In this document: in pieces, positions 44,421 to 52,595 of the stretch
Numbering within the stretch: position 1 is the stretch's first letter
Layout: the number at the start of each line of letters is the position of its first letter
From: an uncultured Actinomycetes bacterium
Lineage (GTDB): Bacteria; Actinomycetota; Actinomycetes; Nanopelagicales; Nanopelagicaceae
Direction of reading: 5' to 3'
Assembly (NCBI GenBank): GCA_903842675.1
Contig: CAIMMQ010000027.1
Location: 1 to 52,595 of the forward strand
Length of the DNA stretch: 52,595 bases
The notes under the pieces: generated by a model
The model's input: only the letters and a program-made list of their open reading frames with translations
What the model was told of the DNA's origin: nothing
Databases searched by the model: none
Program-made: the position numbers and the translations under genes

Positions 44421-45623
44421 ATGACTGAGAATATAGATCAATCTATTCCACCAGATCTTGCTGGATTTAACTCCGCTCAAATCTCGCGCCGAGCACTATT
44501 GGCGGGAGCAGGTGGCGCAACAGCAATATCGCTCTTCGGTACCTCAGGAATTGAAAGTGCAAGTGCGGCAAATGCAACAGTTCGCTGGGCAAACTGGTCG
44601 CTTTATTTAGATTATGACAACAAGAGTAAAAAATATCCAACGCTCGTAGATTTTACGAAGAAGACCGGCATTCCAGTTAAATATATGGAAGCTATTGATG
44701 ACAATGACACCTTCACTGCGAAGGTAACGCCACAACTAAAATTAAAGAAAGATATTGGATATGACATTGTCGTTCCAACCGAATGGATGGCGGCGCGCTG
44801 GATTAATTCTGGCTTCGTCCAAAAGTTTGATGACGCAGCCGTTCCTAATAAGAAGAATGTTCTGCCGTTTTTACTTAATCGACCACTAGATCCAGGGCGT
44901 CATTATTCACTTCCTTGGGCTGGCATCATTGCCGGAATTGCTTGGAATAAGAAGAAGTTGCCCGCAGGTATTAATTCAATCGAAGATAAAACTCACCCAG
45001 AGCGCGGACTCTTCTCCAACCCCGCACTAAAGGGAAAGATTGAAGTTCTATCGGAAATGCGCGACACCATTGGGCTAATCATGATGTGGCAAGGTGTTGA
45101 TATTTCTAAGCCGTTCACGCAAGATAAGTTTGACAATGCACTTAACTATCTGCAGAAGAAGATTAAAGATGGCTGGATCCGACAGATCAAAGGTCAAAGC
45201 TATGCCGAAGATATGATCAGCGGGGACGCGGTTGCAGTTATCGGATGGTCTGGTGATATTAACCAACTTAATTTGCAGAACCAGAATCAATTCGGGTTTG
45301 CAATCCCAGAATCTGGTGGCACATTTTCCACCGACAATATGATGATTCCTTCGACTTCAACTAACAAGGCGGGAGCCGAAGCGGTAATCAATTATTACTA
45401 CGATCCCGTCGTTGCAGCCCGAGTTGCTAATTACATCAACTATGTCTGTCCGGTATCTGGCGCTAAAGAGGCAATGGCAAAGATTTCACCAGCGCAGGCC
45501 AAGAACCCGCTTATTTTTCCGGATGATGCAATGTGGAAGAACTTGAAGGTTTTCCGGGATCTCACAGCCGCCGAACAGATTAAGTTTTCTACTTCATTCC
45601 AGAAAGCAAGTGGTAATGCGTAG
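44421..45623 (+). CDS. potD: Spermidine/putrescine ABC transporter substrate-binding protein (Tat signal)
   Basis: N-terminal QISRRALLAGAGGATAISLFG twin-arginine motif; VRWANWSLYLD; PotD-type binding protein. Confidence 0.87.
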   Translation: MTENIDQSIPPDLAGFNSAQISRRALLAGAGGATAISLFGTSGIESASAANATVRWANWSLYLDYDNKSKKYPTLVDFTKKTGIPVKYMEAIDDNDTFTAKVTPQLKLKKDIGYDIVVPTEWMAARWINSGFVQKFDDAAVPNKKNVLPFLLNRPLDPGRHYSLPWAGIIAGIAWNKKKLPAGINSIEDKTHPERGLFSNPALKGKIEVLSEMRDTIGLIMMWQGVDISKPFTQDKFDNALNYLQKKIKDGWIRQIKGQSYAEDMISGDAVAVIGWSGDINQLNLQNQNQFGFAIPESGGTFSTDNMMIPSTSTNKAGAEAVINYYYDPVVAARVANYINYVCPVSGAKEAMAKISPAQAKNPLIFPDDAMWKNLKVFRDLTAAEQIKFSTSFQKASGNA

Positions 45624-46762
45624 TGACTGACGCATCTACTTCAGCTCATGGCGATGTAATTCTTTCGCATCTAACTAAGTCCTTTGGTGATTTCGTTGCA
45701 GTGGACGATCTTTCATTAGTAATTCCAGAAGGCTCTTTCTTTGCTCTTTTAGGTCCATCGGGCTGCGGTAAAACAACGACTCTTCGGATGATCGCCGGTC
45801 TTGAAGAACCTACGAGCGGGACGATAAACATCGGCAAGACGGACATTACTTATCAAAAACCATACCAACGGCCAGTCAATACCGTATTCCAAAATTATGC
45901 ACTCTTCCCACATCTTTCGATCTTTGAAAATATTGCCTTCGGTTTGCGTCGTCGTGGAATAAAGGATGTGAAAGAGCAGGTCGATAAGGTTTTAAATTTA
46001 GTTGAATTACCGCACCTAGCAGAACGCAAACCAAATCAATTATCTGGCGGCCAACAACAACGTATTGCACTTGCGCGCGCAATCGTTAATCGGCCAGCAT
46101 TATTACTTCTTGATGAGCCACTTGGCGCCCTTGATTTAAAGCTTCGGCGCCAGATGCAAATCGAGCTGAAGTGGATTCAGACAGAAGTTGGCCTCACATT
46201 TGTTCACGTTACTCATGATCAGGAAGAAGCCATGACAATGGCGGACACCATCGCGGTGATGAATGAAGGACAGATTGAACAGATGGGCTCGCCTGCGGAT
46301 TTATATGACAATCCCGAAACGGCATTCGTTGCAAACTTTCTAGGGCAGTCCAATTTAATTAAAGGTTTAATTGAATCCTCAGATGGCGGCTCAAATATTG
46401 TGAGTATTTTCGGCCACAAAATTTCTATGCCTAAATCTAGAAGTCATGCAGAAGATGCTTCGGTTCTTGTCGGAGTGCGACCAGAGAAATTCCGGATTCA
46501 ACCAGCAGGTACGCAAATGTCTGGAAACATTTTAAATGGTGGGGTAATCAGCGACGTTTCCTATATTGGAGTAAGTACCCAGTACCAAGTTGAGATGCCA
46601 TGGAAACAAGAGTTGATGGTATTCGAGCAGAATGATGATGGTGTTCCACCACTTAGCAAAGGTGATGCGGTAACTCTCTCCTGGGAACCAATTTTCACTT
46701 TCGGATTGGATGGAAAAGAAGATGCTAGCGCGGGCTCTGAAGCGCATCCGGATGAAGATTAG
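45623..46762 (+). CDS. potA: Spermidine/putrescine ABC transporter ATP-binding protein
   Basis: GPSGCGKTTTLRMIAGLEEPTSG; LSGGQQQRIALARA; C-terminal TOBE domain; GTG start overlapping potD stop. Confidence 0.93.
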   Translation: MTDASTSAHGDVILSHLTKSFGDFVAVDDLSLVIPEGSFFALLGPSGCGKTTTLRMIAGLEEPTSGTINIGKTDITYQKPYQRPVNTVFQNYALFPHLSIFENIAFGLRRRGIKDVKEQVDKVLNLVELPHLAERKPNQLSGGQQQRIALARAIVNRPALLLLDEPLGALDLKLRRQMQIELKWIQTEVGLTFVHVTHDQEEAMTMADTIAVMNEGQIEQMGSPADLYDNPETAFVANFLGQSNLIKGLIESSDGGSNIVSIFGHKISMPKSRSHAEDASVLVGVRPEKFRIQPAGTQMSGNILNGGVISDVSYIGVSTQYQVEMPWKQELMVFEQNDDGVPPLSKGDAVTLSWEPIFTFGLDGKEDASAGSEAHPDED

Positions 46763-46764
46763 TT

Positions 46765-47631
46765 ATGGCTTTGGTCAAGGCCCGGCTTAACCGCAAGAGA
46801 CTCTGGCCCTATATTTTGCTGGCACCAGGTTTGATTTGGTTGATGGCATTTTTTGTAACGCCGATCTATCAATTGTTAACTACCTCGACCCAAACACCTG
46901 GCGTAAATATTGGCGACTACATTCAAACCTATCGATTCGCAAATTTCATTGATGCGATCGTTGGCGCTCGGGCTCAGTTCTTAAGATCTTTTGAGTATGC
47001 CTTCATCGCCACCGCACTTGGGTTATTGATCTCTTATCCACTCGCGTATGCAATTGCATTTAAATCTGGGCGTTGGAAGAACACACTTCTTGTGTTGGTC
47101 GTGGCGCCTTTCTTTACATCGTTCTTACTTCGGACCGTGGCCTGGCAACAAATTCTTGGTGAACAAGGTCTAGTTATTAAGGTATTGCGCGGTGTTCATT
47201 TACTGGGCGCCACCGGACATTTAACCGCAACACCCTTTGCGGTCGTGGCAGGACTTACTTACAACTTCCTGCCCTTTATGACGTTGCCGCTTTATGCCAG
47301 CTTAGAACGAATCGATCCAAGAACCATGGAAGCCTCCGGAGATTTATATGCGAACGCTTTCACAACATTTCGCAAAGTTACCCTGCCCCTATCAATGCCA
47401 GGTGTCGTCGCAGGAACTCTTTTAACATTCATACCCGCCGCCGGTGATTACATAAATGCCGAACTGCTTGGTAATCCCAGTACAAAGATGATTGGCAATG
47501 TTATTGATGCTAGATACCTTCAAATAGTTGACTACCCAGGAGCCGCTGCGCTCTCCTTTATTCTGATGGTAACAATTTTAGTGATGGTCATGCTCTACAT
47601 TCGCAAAGCTGGCACCGAGGAACTCCTTTGA
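46765..47631 (+). CDS. potB: Spermidine/putrescine ABC transporter permease PotB type
   Basis: Polytopic; EASGDLYANAFTTFRKVTLPLSMPGVVAG EAA loop. Confidence 0.9.
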   Translation: MALVKARLNRKRLWPYILLAPGLIWLMAFFVTPIYQLLTTSTQTPGVNIGDYIQTYRFANFIDAIVGARAQFLRSFEYAFIATALGLLISYPLAYAIAFKSGRWKNTLLVLVVAPFFTSFLLRTVAWQQILGEQGLVIKVLRGVHLLGATGHLTATPFAVVAGLTYNFLPFMTLPLYASLERIDPRTMEASGDLYANAFTTFRKVTLPLSMPGVVAGTLLTFIPAAGDYINAELLGNPSTKMIGNVIDARYLQIVDYPGAAALSFILMVTILVMVMLYIRKAGTEELL

Positions 47632-48425
47632 AAACAGCGACCAGGTGGTTTTCTAGAAACCTAATTCGTATTTATGCGGTTCTTGGATTTACCTATCTAT
47701 TCATTCCGGTTCTTTATACCTTTGTTTTCTCATTTAACAACTCGACCAAGAGCAACTTAGTTTGGCGAGGTTTCACCTTTAACAATTGGCGCAATCCTTG
47801 CGGAGCTCCTGATGTCTGCAACGCGCTGGGGAATTCACTTAAGATCGGGCTGTTATCCACCGCAATTGCAACACTACTCGGTACCTTGATTGCATTTGCA
47901 ATCGGGCGATATGCATTCAAAGGGCGCTCACTAGTTAATATGTTGATATTCCTGCCAATGGCAACGCCGGAAATTGTTATGGGCGCCTCGTTACTTACGA
48001 TGTTTCTTAATTTTGGAATAAACCCAGGGTTTGCAACCATTGTTATCGCGCACGTAATGTTCTGTATCTCCTTTGTTGTAGTAACAGTAAAGGCACGCAT
48101 CGCTAGCCTGGATCCCAGGCTTGAACAAGCAGCGATGGATTTATATGCCGATGAGCGTGAAACTTTCCGTCGGGTGACCTTGCCACTTTTAGCACCGGGA
48201 ATCGCGGGAGCTGCGCTCCTGGCATTTAGCCTTTCCTTTGATGATTTCATTATTACCAATTTCAATTCTGGAAATGTAAACACCTTTCCAAAATTTGTTT
48301 ATATTTCGGCACAACGTGGGCTACCTCCGCAGGCAAATGTGATCGGAGCATCCATGTTCATAATTGCTTTGGGCGTAGTTCTGCTTGGTCAGTTCGTGGG
48401 ACGTCGTAGAAATGGCGCAATTTAA
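47628..48425 (+). CDS. potC: Spermidine/putrescine ABC transporter permease PotC type
   Basis: Polytopic; EQAAMDLYADERETFRRVTLPLLAPGIAGAALLAFSLSFDDFIITNF. Confidence 0.92.
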   Translation: MKTATRWFSRNLIRIYAVLGFTYLFIPVLYTFVFSFNNSTKSNLVWRGFTFNNWRNPCGAPDVCNALGNSLKIGLLSTAIATLLGTLIAFAIGRYAFKGRSLVNMLIFLPMATPEIVMGASLLTMFLNFGINPGFATIVIAHVMFCISFVVVTVKARIASLDPRLEQAAMDLYADERETFRRVTLPLLAPGIAGAALLAFSLSFDDFIITNFNSGNVNTFPKFVYISAQRGLPPQANVIGASMFIIALGVVLLGQFVGRRRNGAI

Positions 48426-48437
48426 ACTAGAGTTCAG

Positions 48438-48443
48438 TAAGGT
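48438..48443 (+). promoter_or_regulatory. -10-like element of a candidate leaderless speB transcript
   Basis: TAAGGT, 6 nt before ATG 48450. Confidence 0.45.
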
Positions 48444-48449
48444 TCGGTT

Positions 48450-49448
48450 ATGGCAAATCACGGAAACATGTATGGCCCGGACTTCACATTCCTTGGGATC
48501 CCACGTTGTGATTTAGCAAAGCCAGAAACTTTCAAAGGCGCAGATGTTGTAATAATTGGCGCACCAATTGATAGCGGTACAAGTCATCGCTCTGGTGCAA
48601 AGCATGGGCCACAAGCAATTCGCGGTGGCGACTATTTGCCACATGATGCCGAGCGACCACATCTTTCAATGCGAGTCGACGCCCTAAAAGAGTTAAAGAT
48701 TTTTGATGCTGGAGATCTACTTATGCCTGGTGGCGATTTGACTGCCTCACTTGCACTTCTTGCTGATGCCACAGAAATAATTTCTAGAGCAGGTGCAATT
48801 GCGGTTGTGCTTGGGGGAGACCATTCGATTGCTTCAGCAGATGTTGCTGGTATTGCAAATCACCGTGGTCTTGGCAAAATTTCTATGATTCACTTCGATG
48901 CGCATGCTGATACAGCTGAGTCACAATTTGGCGCACTGGTTGGCCACGGAACTCCGATGCGCAGATTGATTGAAACTGGCGCCGTACGGGGAGACCGATT
49001 CTTACAACTTGGTTTGCGTGGTTATTGGCCAGATGATGTAACTTTGAAATGGATGCGCGATCAAGGGATGCGCTCCTATGAAATGACTGAAATACATCAC
49101 CGAGGAATGAAAGAGGTTCTCGACGAATCTTTCGCCACACTTACCGATGGCTGCGATGGCGTTTTTCTCTCAGTCGATATCGATGTTGTAGATCCAGGTA
49201 TGGCTCCGGGCACTGGAACTCCAGAACCTGGCGGCATGACTAGTCGCGAGTTATTAGAAGCGGTCCGCCGAATCTGCTTGGAACTTCCGATTGTTGGAAT
49301 GGATATCGTTGAAGTTGCGCCGGCCTACGACAGCGCAGACATAACTGCAATTTTGGCTAACCGGGTTGTCCTTGAAGCTTTGAGTGCAATTACTTTGCGC
49401 AAAAAAGGCGGAACTTATTCACCTACGCGCAATTTGCTAGACCGTTAA
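48450..49448 (+). CDS. speB: Agmatinase-family ureohydrolase (exact substrate not determinable)
   Basis: Mn-binding motifs GGDHSI, HFDAHADT, SVDIDVVDPGMAPGTGTPEPGG. Confidence 0.85.
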   Translation: MANHGNMYGPDFTFLGIPRCDLAKPETFKGADVVIIGAPIDSGTSHRSGAKHGPQAIRGGDYLPHDAERPHLSMRVDALKELKIFDAGDLLMPGGDLTASLALLADATEIISRAGAIAVVLGGDHSIASADVAGIANHRGLGKISMIHFDAHADTAESQFGALVGHGTPMRRLIETGAVRGDRFLQLGLRGYWPDDVTLKWMRDQGMRSYEMTEIHHRGMKEVLDESFATLTDGCDGVFLSVDIDVVDPGMAPGTGTPEPGGMTSRELLEAVRRICLELPIVGMDIVEVAPAYDSADITAILANRVVLEALSAITLRKKGGTYSPTRNLLDR

Positions 49449-49454
49449 CTCTAT

Positions 49455-50798
49455 TTAAGAGATTGAAGCAAATGCCTGGTCGATTATGCCAAGTGCTTCA
49501 TTCAAAAGGTTCTCGGGTATTACTAGCGGTGGAAGAAGTCTGATCACATTTCCGTAAGTTCCGGCGCTGAGAATAAGAACGCCATTTTGCTGGCAGAACT
49601 TAATAATTGCGCCAACCGCTTCCGCATTTGGTTCATCAGTTCCTGGCTTTACTAATTCAAATGCTTGCATTGCACCGCGACCACGAACCTCGCCAATGAT
49701 TGAATATTTCTTAGCCATAGCGTTCATTGCATCGGTCATAATCTTGCCGATTTGGTTAGCCCGGGCCACCAAATTCTCTTCTTCAATTGTTGCGATAGCA
49801 CCGAGGGCAGCTGCGCAGGCAACTGGATTTCCACCAAATGTTCCACCCAAGCCACTTGCATGGACCGAGTCCAACATTTCAGCGCGCCCAGTTACGCCAG
49901 CAAGCGGGAAGCCACCGGCGATACCTTTCGCTGTTACAACTAAATCTGCGTCAACATTCTCATCTTCTATCGCAAACATATTTCCAGTACGACCAAAACC
50001 GGTTTGAACTTCATCGGCAACAAAGACAATGCCATTTGCTTTAGCAAAGTTTGCTAGCCCAGGTAGGAATCCTTTTGGTGGAACGATAAAACCGCCCTCA
50101 CCTTGGATAGGTTCAATAACAATTGCGGCGACGTTTTTTGCGCCAATTTCTTTCTCTATTTTATGGGTAACAATATCTAGCGCTTGCTCAGTAACTTTTG
50201 TGCGCTCGCCAGTCCATCGGAATGGATAAGCCATTGGCATCCGATAAATCTCGCCAGCAAATGGACCGAAACCTTCTTTGTATGGCATGTTCTTCGCGGT
50301 CATACCCATCGTGAGGTTTGTTCGACCGTGGTAGCCATGCTCAAAGACAATAACTGCTTGGCGCTTGGTGTAGGCACGCGCAATCTTTACGGCATTTTCA
50401 ACTGCTTCGGCGCCAGAGTTAAGTAGTACCGATTTCTTTTTATGTGTTCCAGGAGTCAATCGATTTAGTGCTTCGCAAACTTCGATATAGCCAAGGTATG
50501 GCGCAATCATGAAACAGGTATGAGTAAAGGCTTGTACTTGTTCAATAACATTCTTAACTACGCGATCTGCGCTATTTCCTACGCTAACAACTGCGATACC
50601 CGCACCCATATCAATAATTGAATTTCCATCAATATCAACAATTACACCACCACCAGCTTGTGTAACAACGACTGGAATTGCCATTCCCAAGGAAGCCGAA
50701 ACTGCTTCACTTCGCCGTTTGATAATTTCCTGGGATTTTGGACCAGGAATTGCTGTGACTAAGCGACGTTCCTGCGGGATATGTGGGCCGGTATTCAT
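49455..50798 (-). CDS. gabT: 4-aminobutyrate aminotransferase (class III PLP); start moved from 50804 to ATG 50798
   Basis: NSGAEAVENAVKIARAYTKRQAVIVFEHGYHGRTN; FVADEVQTGFGRTG; TAKGIAGGFPLAGVTGR. Confidence 0.9.
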   Translation of the reverse strand: MNTGPHIPQERRLVTAIPGPKSQEIIKRRSEAVSASLGMAIPVVVTQAGGGVIVDIDGNSIIDMGAGIAVVSVGNSADRVVKNVIEQVQAFTHTCFMIAPYLGYIEVCEALNRLTPGTHKKKSVLLNSGAEAVENAVKIARAYTKRQAVIVFEHGYHGRTNLTMGMTAKNMPYKEGFGPFAGEIYRMPMAYPFRWTGERTKVTEQALDIVTHKIEKEIGAKNVAAIVIEPIQGEGGFIVPPKGFLPGLANFAKANGIVFVADEVQTGFGRTGNMFAIEDENVDADLVVTAKGIAGGFPLAGVTGRAEMLDSVHASGLGGTFGGNPVACAAALGAIATIEEENLVARANQIGKIMTDAMNAMAKKYSIIGEVRGRGAMQAFELVKPGTDEPNAEAVGAIIKFCQQNGVLILSAGTYGNVIRLLPPLVIPENLLNEALGIIDQAFASIS

Positions 50799-50804
50799 AT
50801 TCAC

Positions 50805-50810
50805 AGTCTA
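50805..50810 (-). promoter_or_regulatory. -10-like element of a candidate leaderless gabT transcript
   Basis: TAGACT on the minus strand, 6 nt before ATG at 50798. Confidence 0.5.
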
Positions 50811-50840
50811 GCCGAGGCGTCAGCGCACCTCGGTATTCCA

Positions 50841-50846
50841 TAAGAT
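50841..50846 (+). promoter_or_regulatory. -10-like element of a candidate leaderless dxr transcript
   Basis: TAAGAT, 6 nt before ATG 50853. Confidence 0.55.
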
Positions 50847-50852
50847 AGGCGC

Positions 50853-52010
50853 ATGCGCGAAATTGTGATTCTTGGATCCACCGGATCCATTGGTGTCCAA
50901 GCGCTGGAAATAGTGGCAGCCAATCAAGACAAATTTCGGGTTGTTGGACTATCGGCAGGGTCAGGAAACCTGCAATTGCTATTTGAGCAAGCGAAGAAGT
51001 TTTCAGTACCAATTGTTGGCACAACTGCTGAGAAAAAAATGTATGAGGGCTACGAGGGTTACGAGGGTATTGCCGGCGAACTTCAAGTAATTGATGGCGC
51101 AAACGCTTCAAGTGAAATCGCGACTATTCCTTGCGACATAGTTTTAAATGGCATCACTGGTTCGATTGGGCTTGGGCCAACCCTTGCAGCGTTAGGCGTG
51201 GGAAATAAAGTAGCACTTGCAAATAAAGAATCACTGGTTGCTGGTGGCGACTTAGTAATGGCATTTGGTAGCGACCGAATAATTCCAGTTGATTCGGAAC
51301 ACTCTGCTTTGTATCAATGTTTTTTAAGTGGGAAGCGCTCTGAAGTTAAACAAGTAATTCTTACGGCAAGTGGTGGCCCATTCCGCGATCTGGCAGATTT
51401 GAGCGGTGTAACTGTTGCCCAGGCGCTCGCACATCCAACTTGGAGTATGGGGCCAGTGGTAACCATTAACTCAGCAACGCTGATGAATAAGGCGCTCGAA
51501 ATTATTGAAGCTCATCACCTTTTCGATCTGCCGTATTCGGCGATCTCTGCGGTGATTCATCCGCAATCCGTAATTCACTCAATGGTGGAATTCATTGATG
51601 GTTCGACAATTGCGCAGGCATCACCGCCAAATATGAAGGGGCCGATTGCTTATGCAATTGCGGATGGCCACCGAGTCGCAAAGGCGACACCACCACTTGA
51701 CTGGAATAGCAAACATACTTGGGATTTTGCGCCGCTAGATAGCGCTAAGTTCCCGGCTGTTGATTTGGCCAGACGATGCGGCGAATTAGGTGGCGGTCTG
51801 CCAGCAATATTTAATGCAAGCAATGAAGTTGCAGTTGCAGCATTCTTTGCCGGCGAAATTTCCTTCACGCAGATTGTAGATATTGTGGAGGAGAGTGTTC
51901 AAAAATTAGGATCCCAGTCACCGATCACCATCCGAGATATTTCTGATGTCACCGCGATAGAGAATGATGCGCGCAATCAGGCAAGGCTATTAGTTCAGGA
52001 GCGCAGATGA
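50853..52010 (+). CDS. dxr: 1-deoxy-D-xylulose 5-phosphate reductoisomerase
   Basis: LGSTGSIGVQALEIV; VALANKESLVAGG; DSEHSALYQC; HPQSVIHSMVEFIDGS. Confidence 0.96.
   Translation: MREIVILGSTGSIGVQALEIVAANQDKFRVVGLSAGSGNLQLLFEQAKKFSVPIVGTTAEKKMYEGYEGYEGIAGELQVIDGANASSEIATIPCDIVLNGITGSIGLGPTLAALGVGNKVALANKESLVAGGDLVMAFGSDRIIPVDSEHSALYQCFLSGKRSEVKQVILTASGGPFRDLADLSGVTVAQALAHPTWSMGPVVTINSATLMNKALEIIEAHHLFDLPYSAISAVIHPQSVIHSMVEFIDGSTIAQASPPNMKGPIAYAIADGHRVAKATPPLDWNSKHTWDFAPLDSAKFPAVDLARRCGELGGGLPAIFNASNEVAVAAFFAGEISFTQIVDIVEESVQKLGSQSPITIRDISDVTAIENDARNQARLLVQERR
51042..51068. repeat. 3 x 9-nt tandem repeat in dxr (YEG)3
   Basis: TATGAGGGC TACGAGGGT TACGAGGGT. Confidence 0.93.
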
Positions 52011-52595
52011 GTTTTCTAGGTGTAGCAGGGGTAATTGCTTTCGTTGTGGCTTTGCTTTTCTCAGTTATGGTTCATGAGGCTGGTCACTTTTTAACGGCAC
52101 GTCGCTTTGATATGAAAGTTACCGAATTTTTCTTAGGTTTTGGCAAGCGCATCTGGTCATTCACTCGCGGTGAAACCGAATTTGGCATCAAGGCAATTCC
52201 AGCCGGTGGCTACTGTCGAATCGTTGGGATGTCTGTCAATGAAGAGATGGAAGAAAGTGATCGCGGCCGGGCATTCTATTTAGCATCCGCACCAAAGCGG
52301 TTAATCGTTTTAGGCGCCGGTTCTTTCCTACACTTTGTGTTGGGCTTCTTAATATTGGTATTACTACTCGCAGGTGTTGGAACAACGGCTATTTCAAACA
52401 AGGTCGGAGAAGTAGTTCCGTGCATCATCTCGAATTCGACAGGTGCAGCTGATGCAAAATGTGCGCCCGATGCACCGCCATCACCAGCAAAGGCCGCGGG
52501 GCTAATGGTGGGGGATGAGATCACTGCAATCAACGGGGCACCAATTAAAGATTGGTCTACTGCTGTTAAAAAGATTCGCAATTCACCTAACCAAG
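52007..52595 (+). CDS. rseP: M50-family site-2 protease (RseP/RasP-like), truncated by window end
   Basis: Translation from ATG 52007: MSFLGVAGVIAFVVALLFSVMVHEAGHFLTARRFDMKVTEFFLGFGKRIWSF, HExxH motif; 4-bp overlap with dxr; PDZ-like sequence at the end (GLMVGDEITAINGAPI). Confidence 0.92.
   Translation, partial: MSFLGVAGVIAFVVALLFSVMVHEAGHFLTARRFDMKVTEFFLGFGKRIWSFTRGETEFGIKAIPAGGYCRIVGMSVNEEMEESDRGRAFYLASAPKRLIVLGAGSFLHFVLGFLILVLLLAGVGTTAISNKVGEVVPCIISNSTGAADAKCAPDAPPSPAKAAGLMVGDEITAINGAPIKDWSTAVKKIRNSPNQ

Noticed and set aside
49449-49461. CTCT-attta-AGAG between convergent speB and gabT as a bidirectional terminator
   Set aside because: A 4-bp stem is too weak and falls partly in the gabT stop region.

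Overview
The window is a 52.6 kb, densely packed and mostly + strand piece of an actinobacterial chromosome. The gene order, short intergenic gaps and moderate GC suggest a streamlined acI/Nanopelagicales-like lineage; this is inference. Order: tRNA-Pro(TGG); tig-clpP1-clpP2-clpX; valS-folC-DUF4233-ndk; mreB-mreC-mreD-mrdA-rodA; rne/rng; rplU-rpmA-obg-proB; a minus-strand serine hydrolase; proA; gatC-gatA-gatB; ilvD; ilvB-ilvN-ilvC-serA-leuB-ilvE-cimA; xerC; rpsB-tsf-pyrH-frr-cdsA-rlmN; a polyamine import/catabolism block (aldehyde dehydrogenase, potD-potA-potB-potC, agmatinase-family ureohydrolase, minus-strand gabT); dxr; and the start of an M50 site-2 protease (rseP-like). I see no mobile element, CRISPR array, prophage or obvious defence or biosynthetic system. 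The most interesting signals are regulatory: (1) a Val/Ile/Leu-rich leader peptide plus terminator (attenuator) ahead of ilvB; (2) a multi-stem 5' leader ahead of rpsB; (3) a recurrent TAnnnT-N6/7-ATG/GTG arrangement at many gene starts, predicting leaderless mRNAs; (4) a large nested palindrome abutting clpX; (5) three unrelated genes each carrying exactly three copies of a 9-nt in-frame repeat; (6) an orphan signal-peptide-like ORF between xerC and rpsB. All calls were made by reading the sequence and the ORF track; no database search was run.
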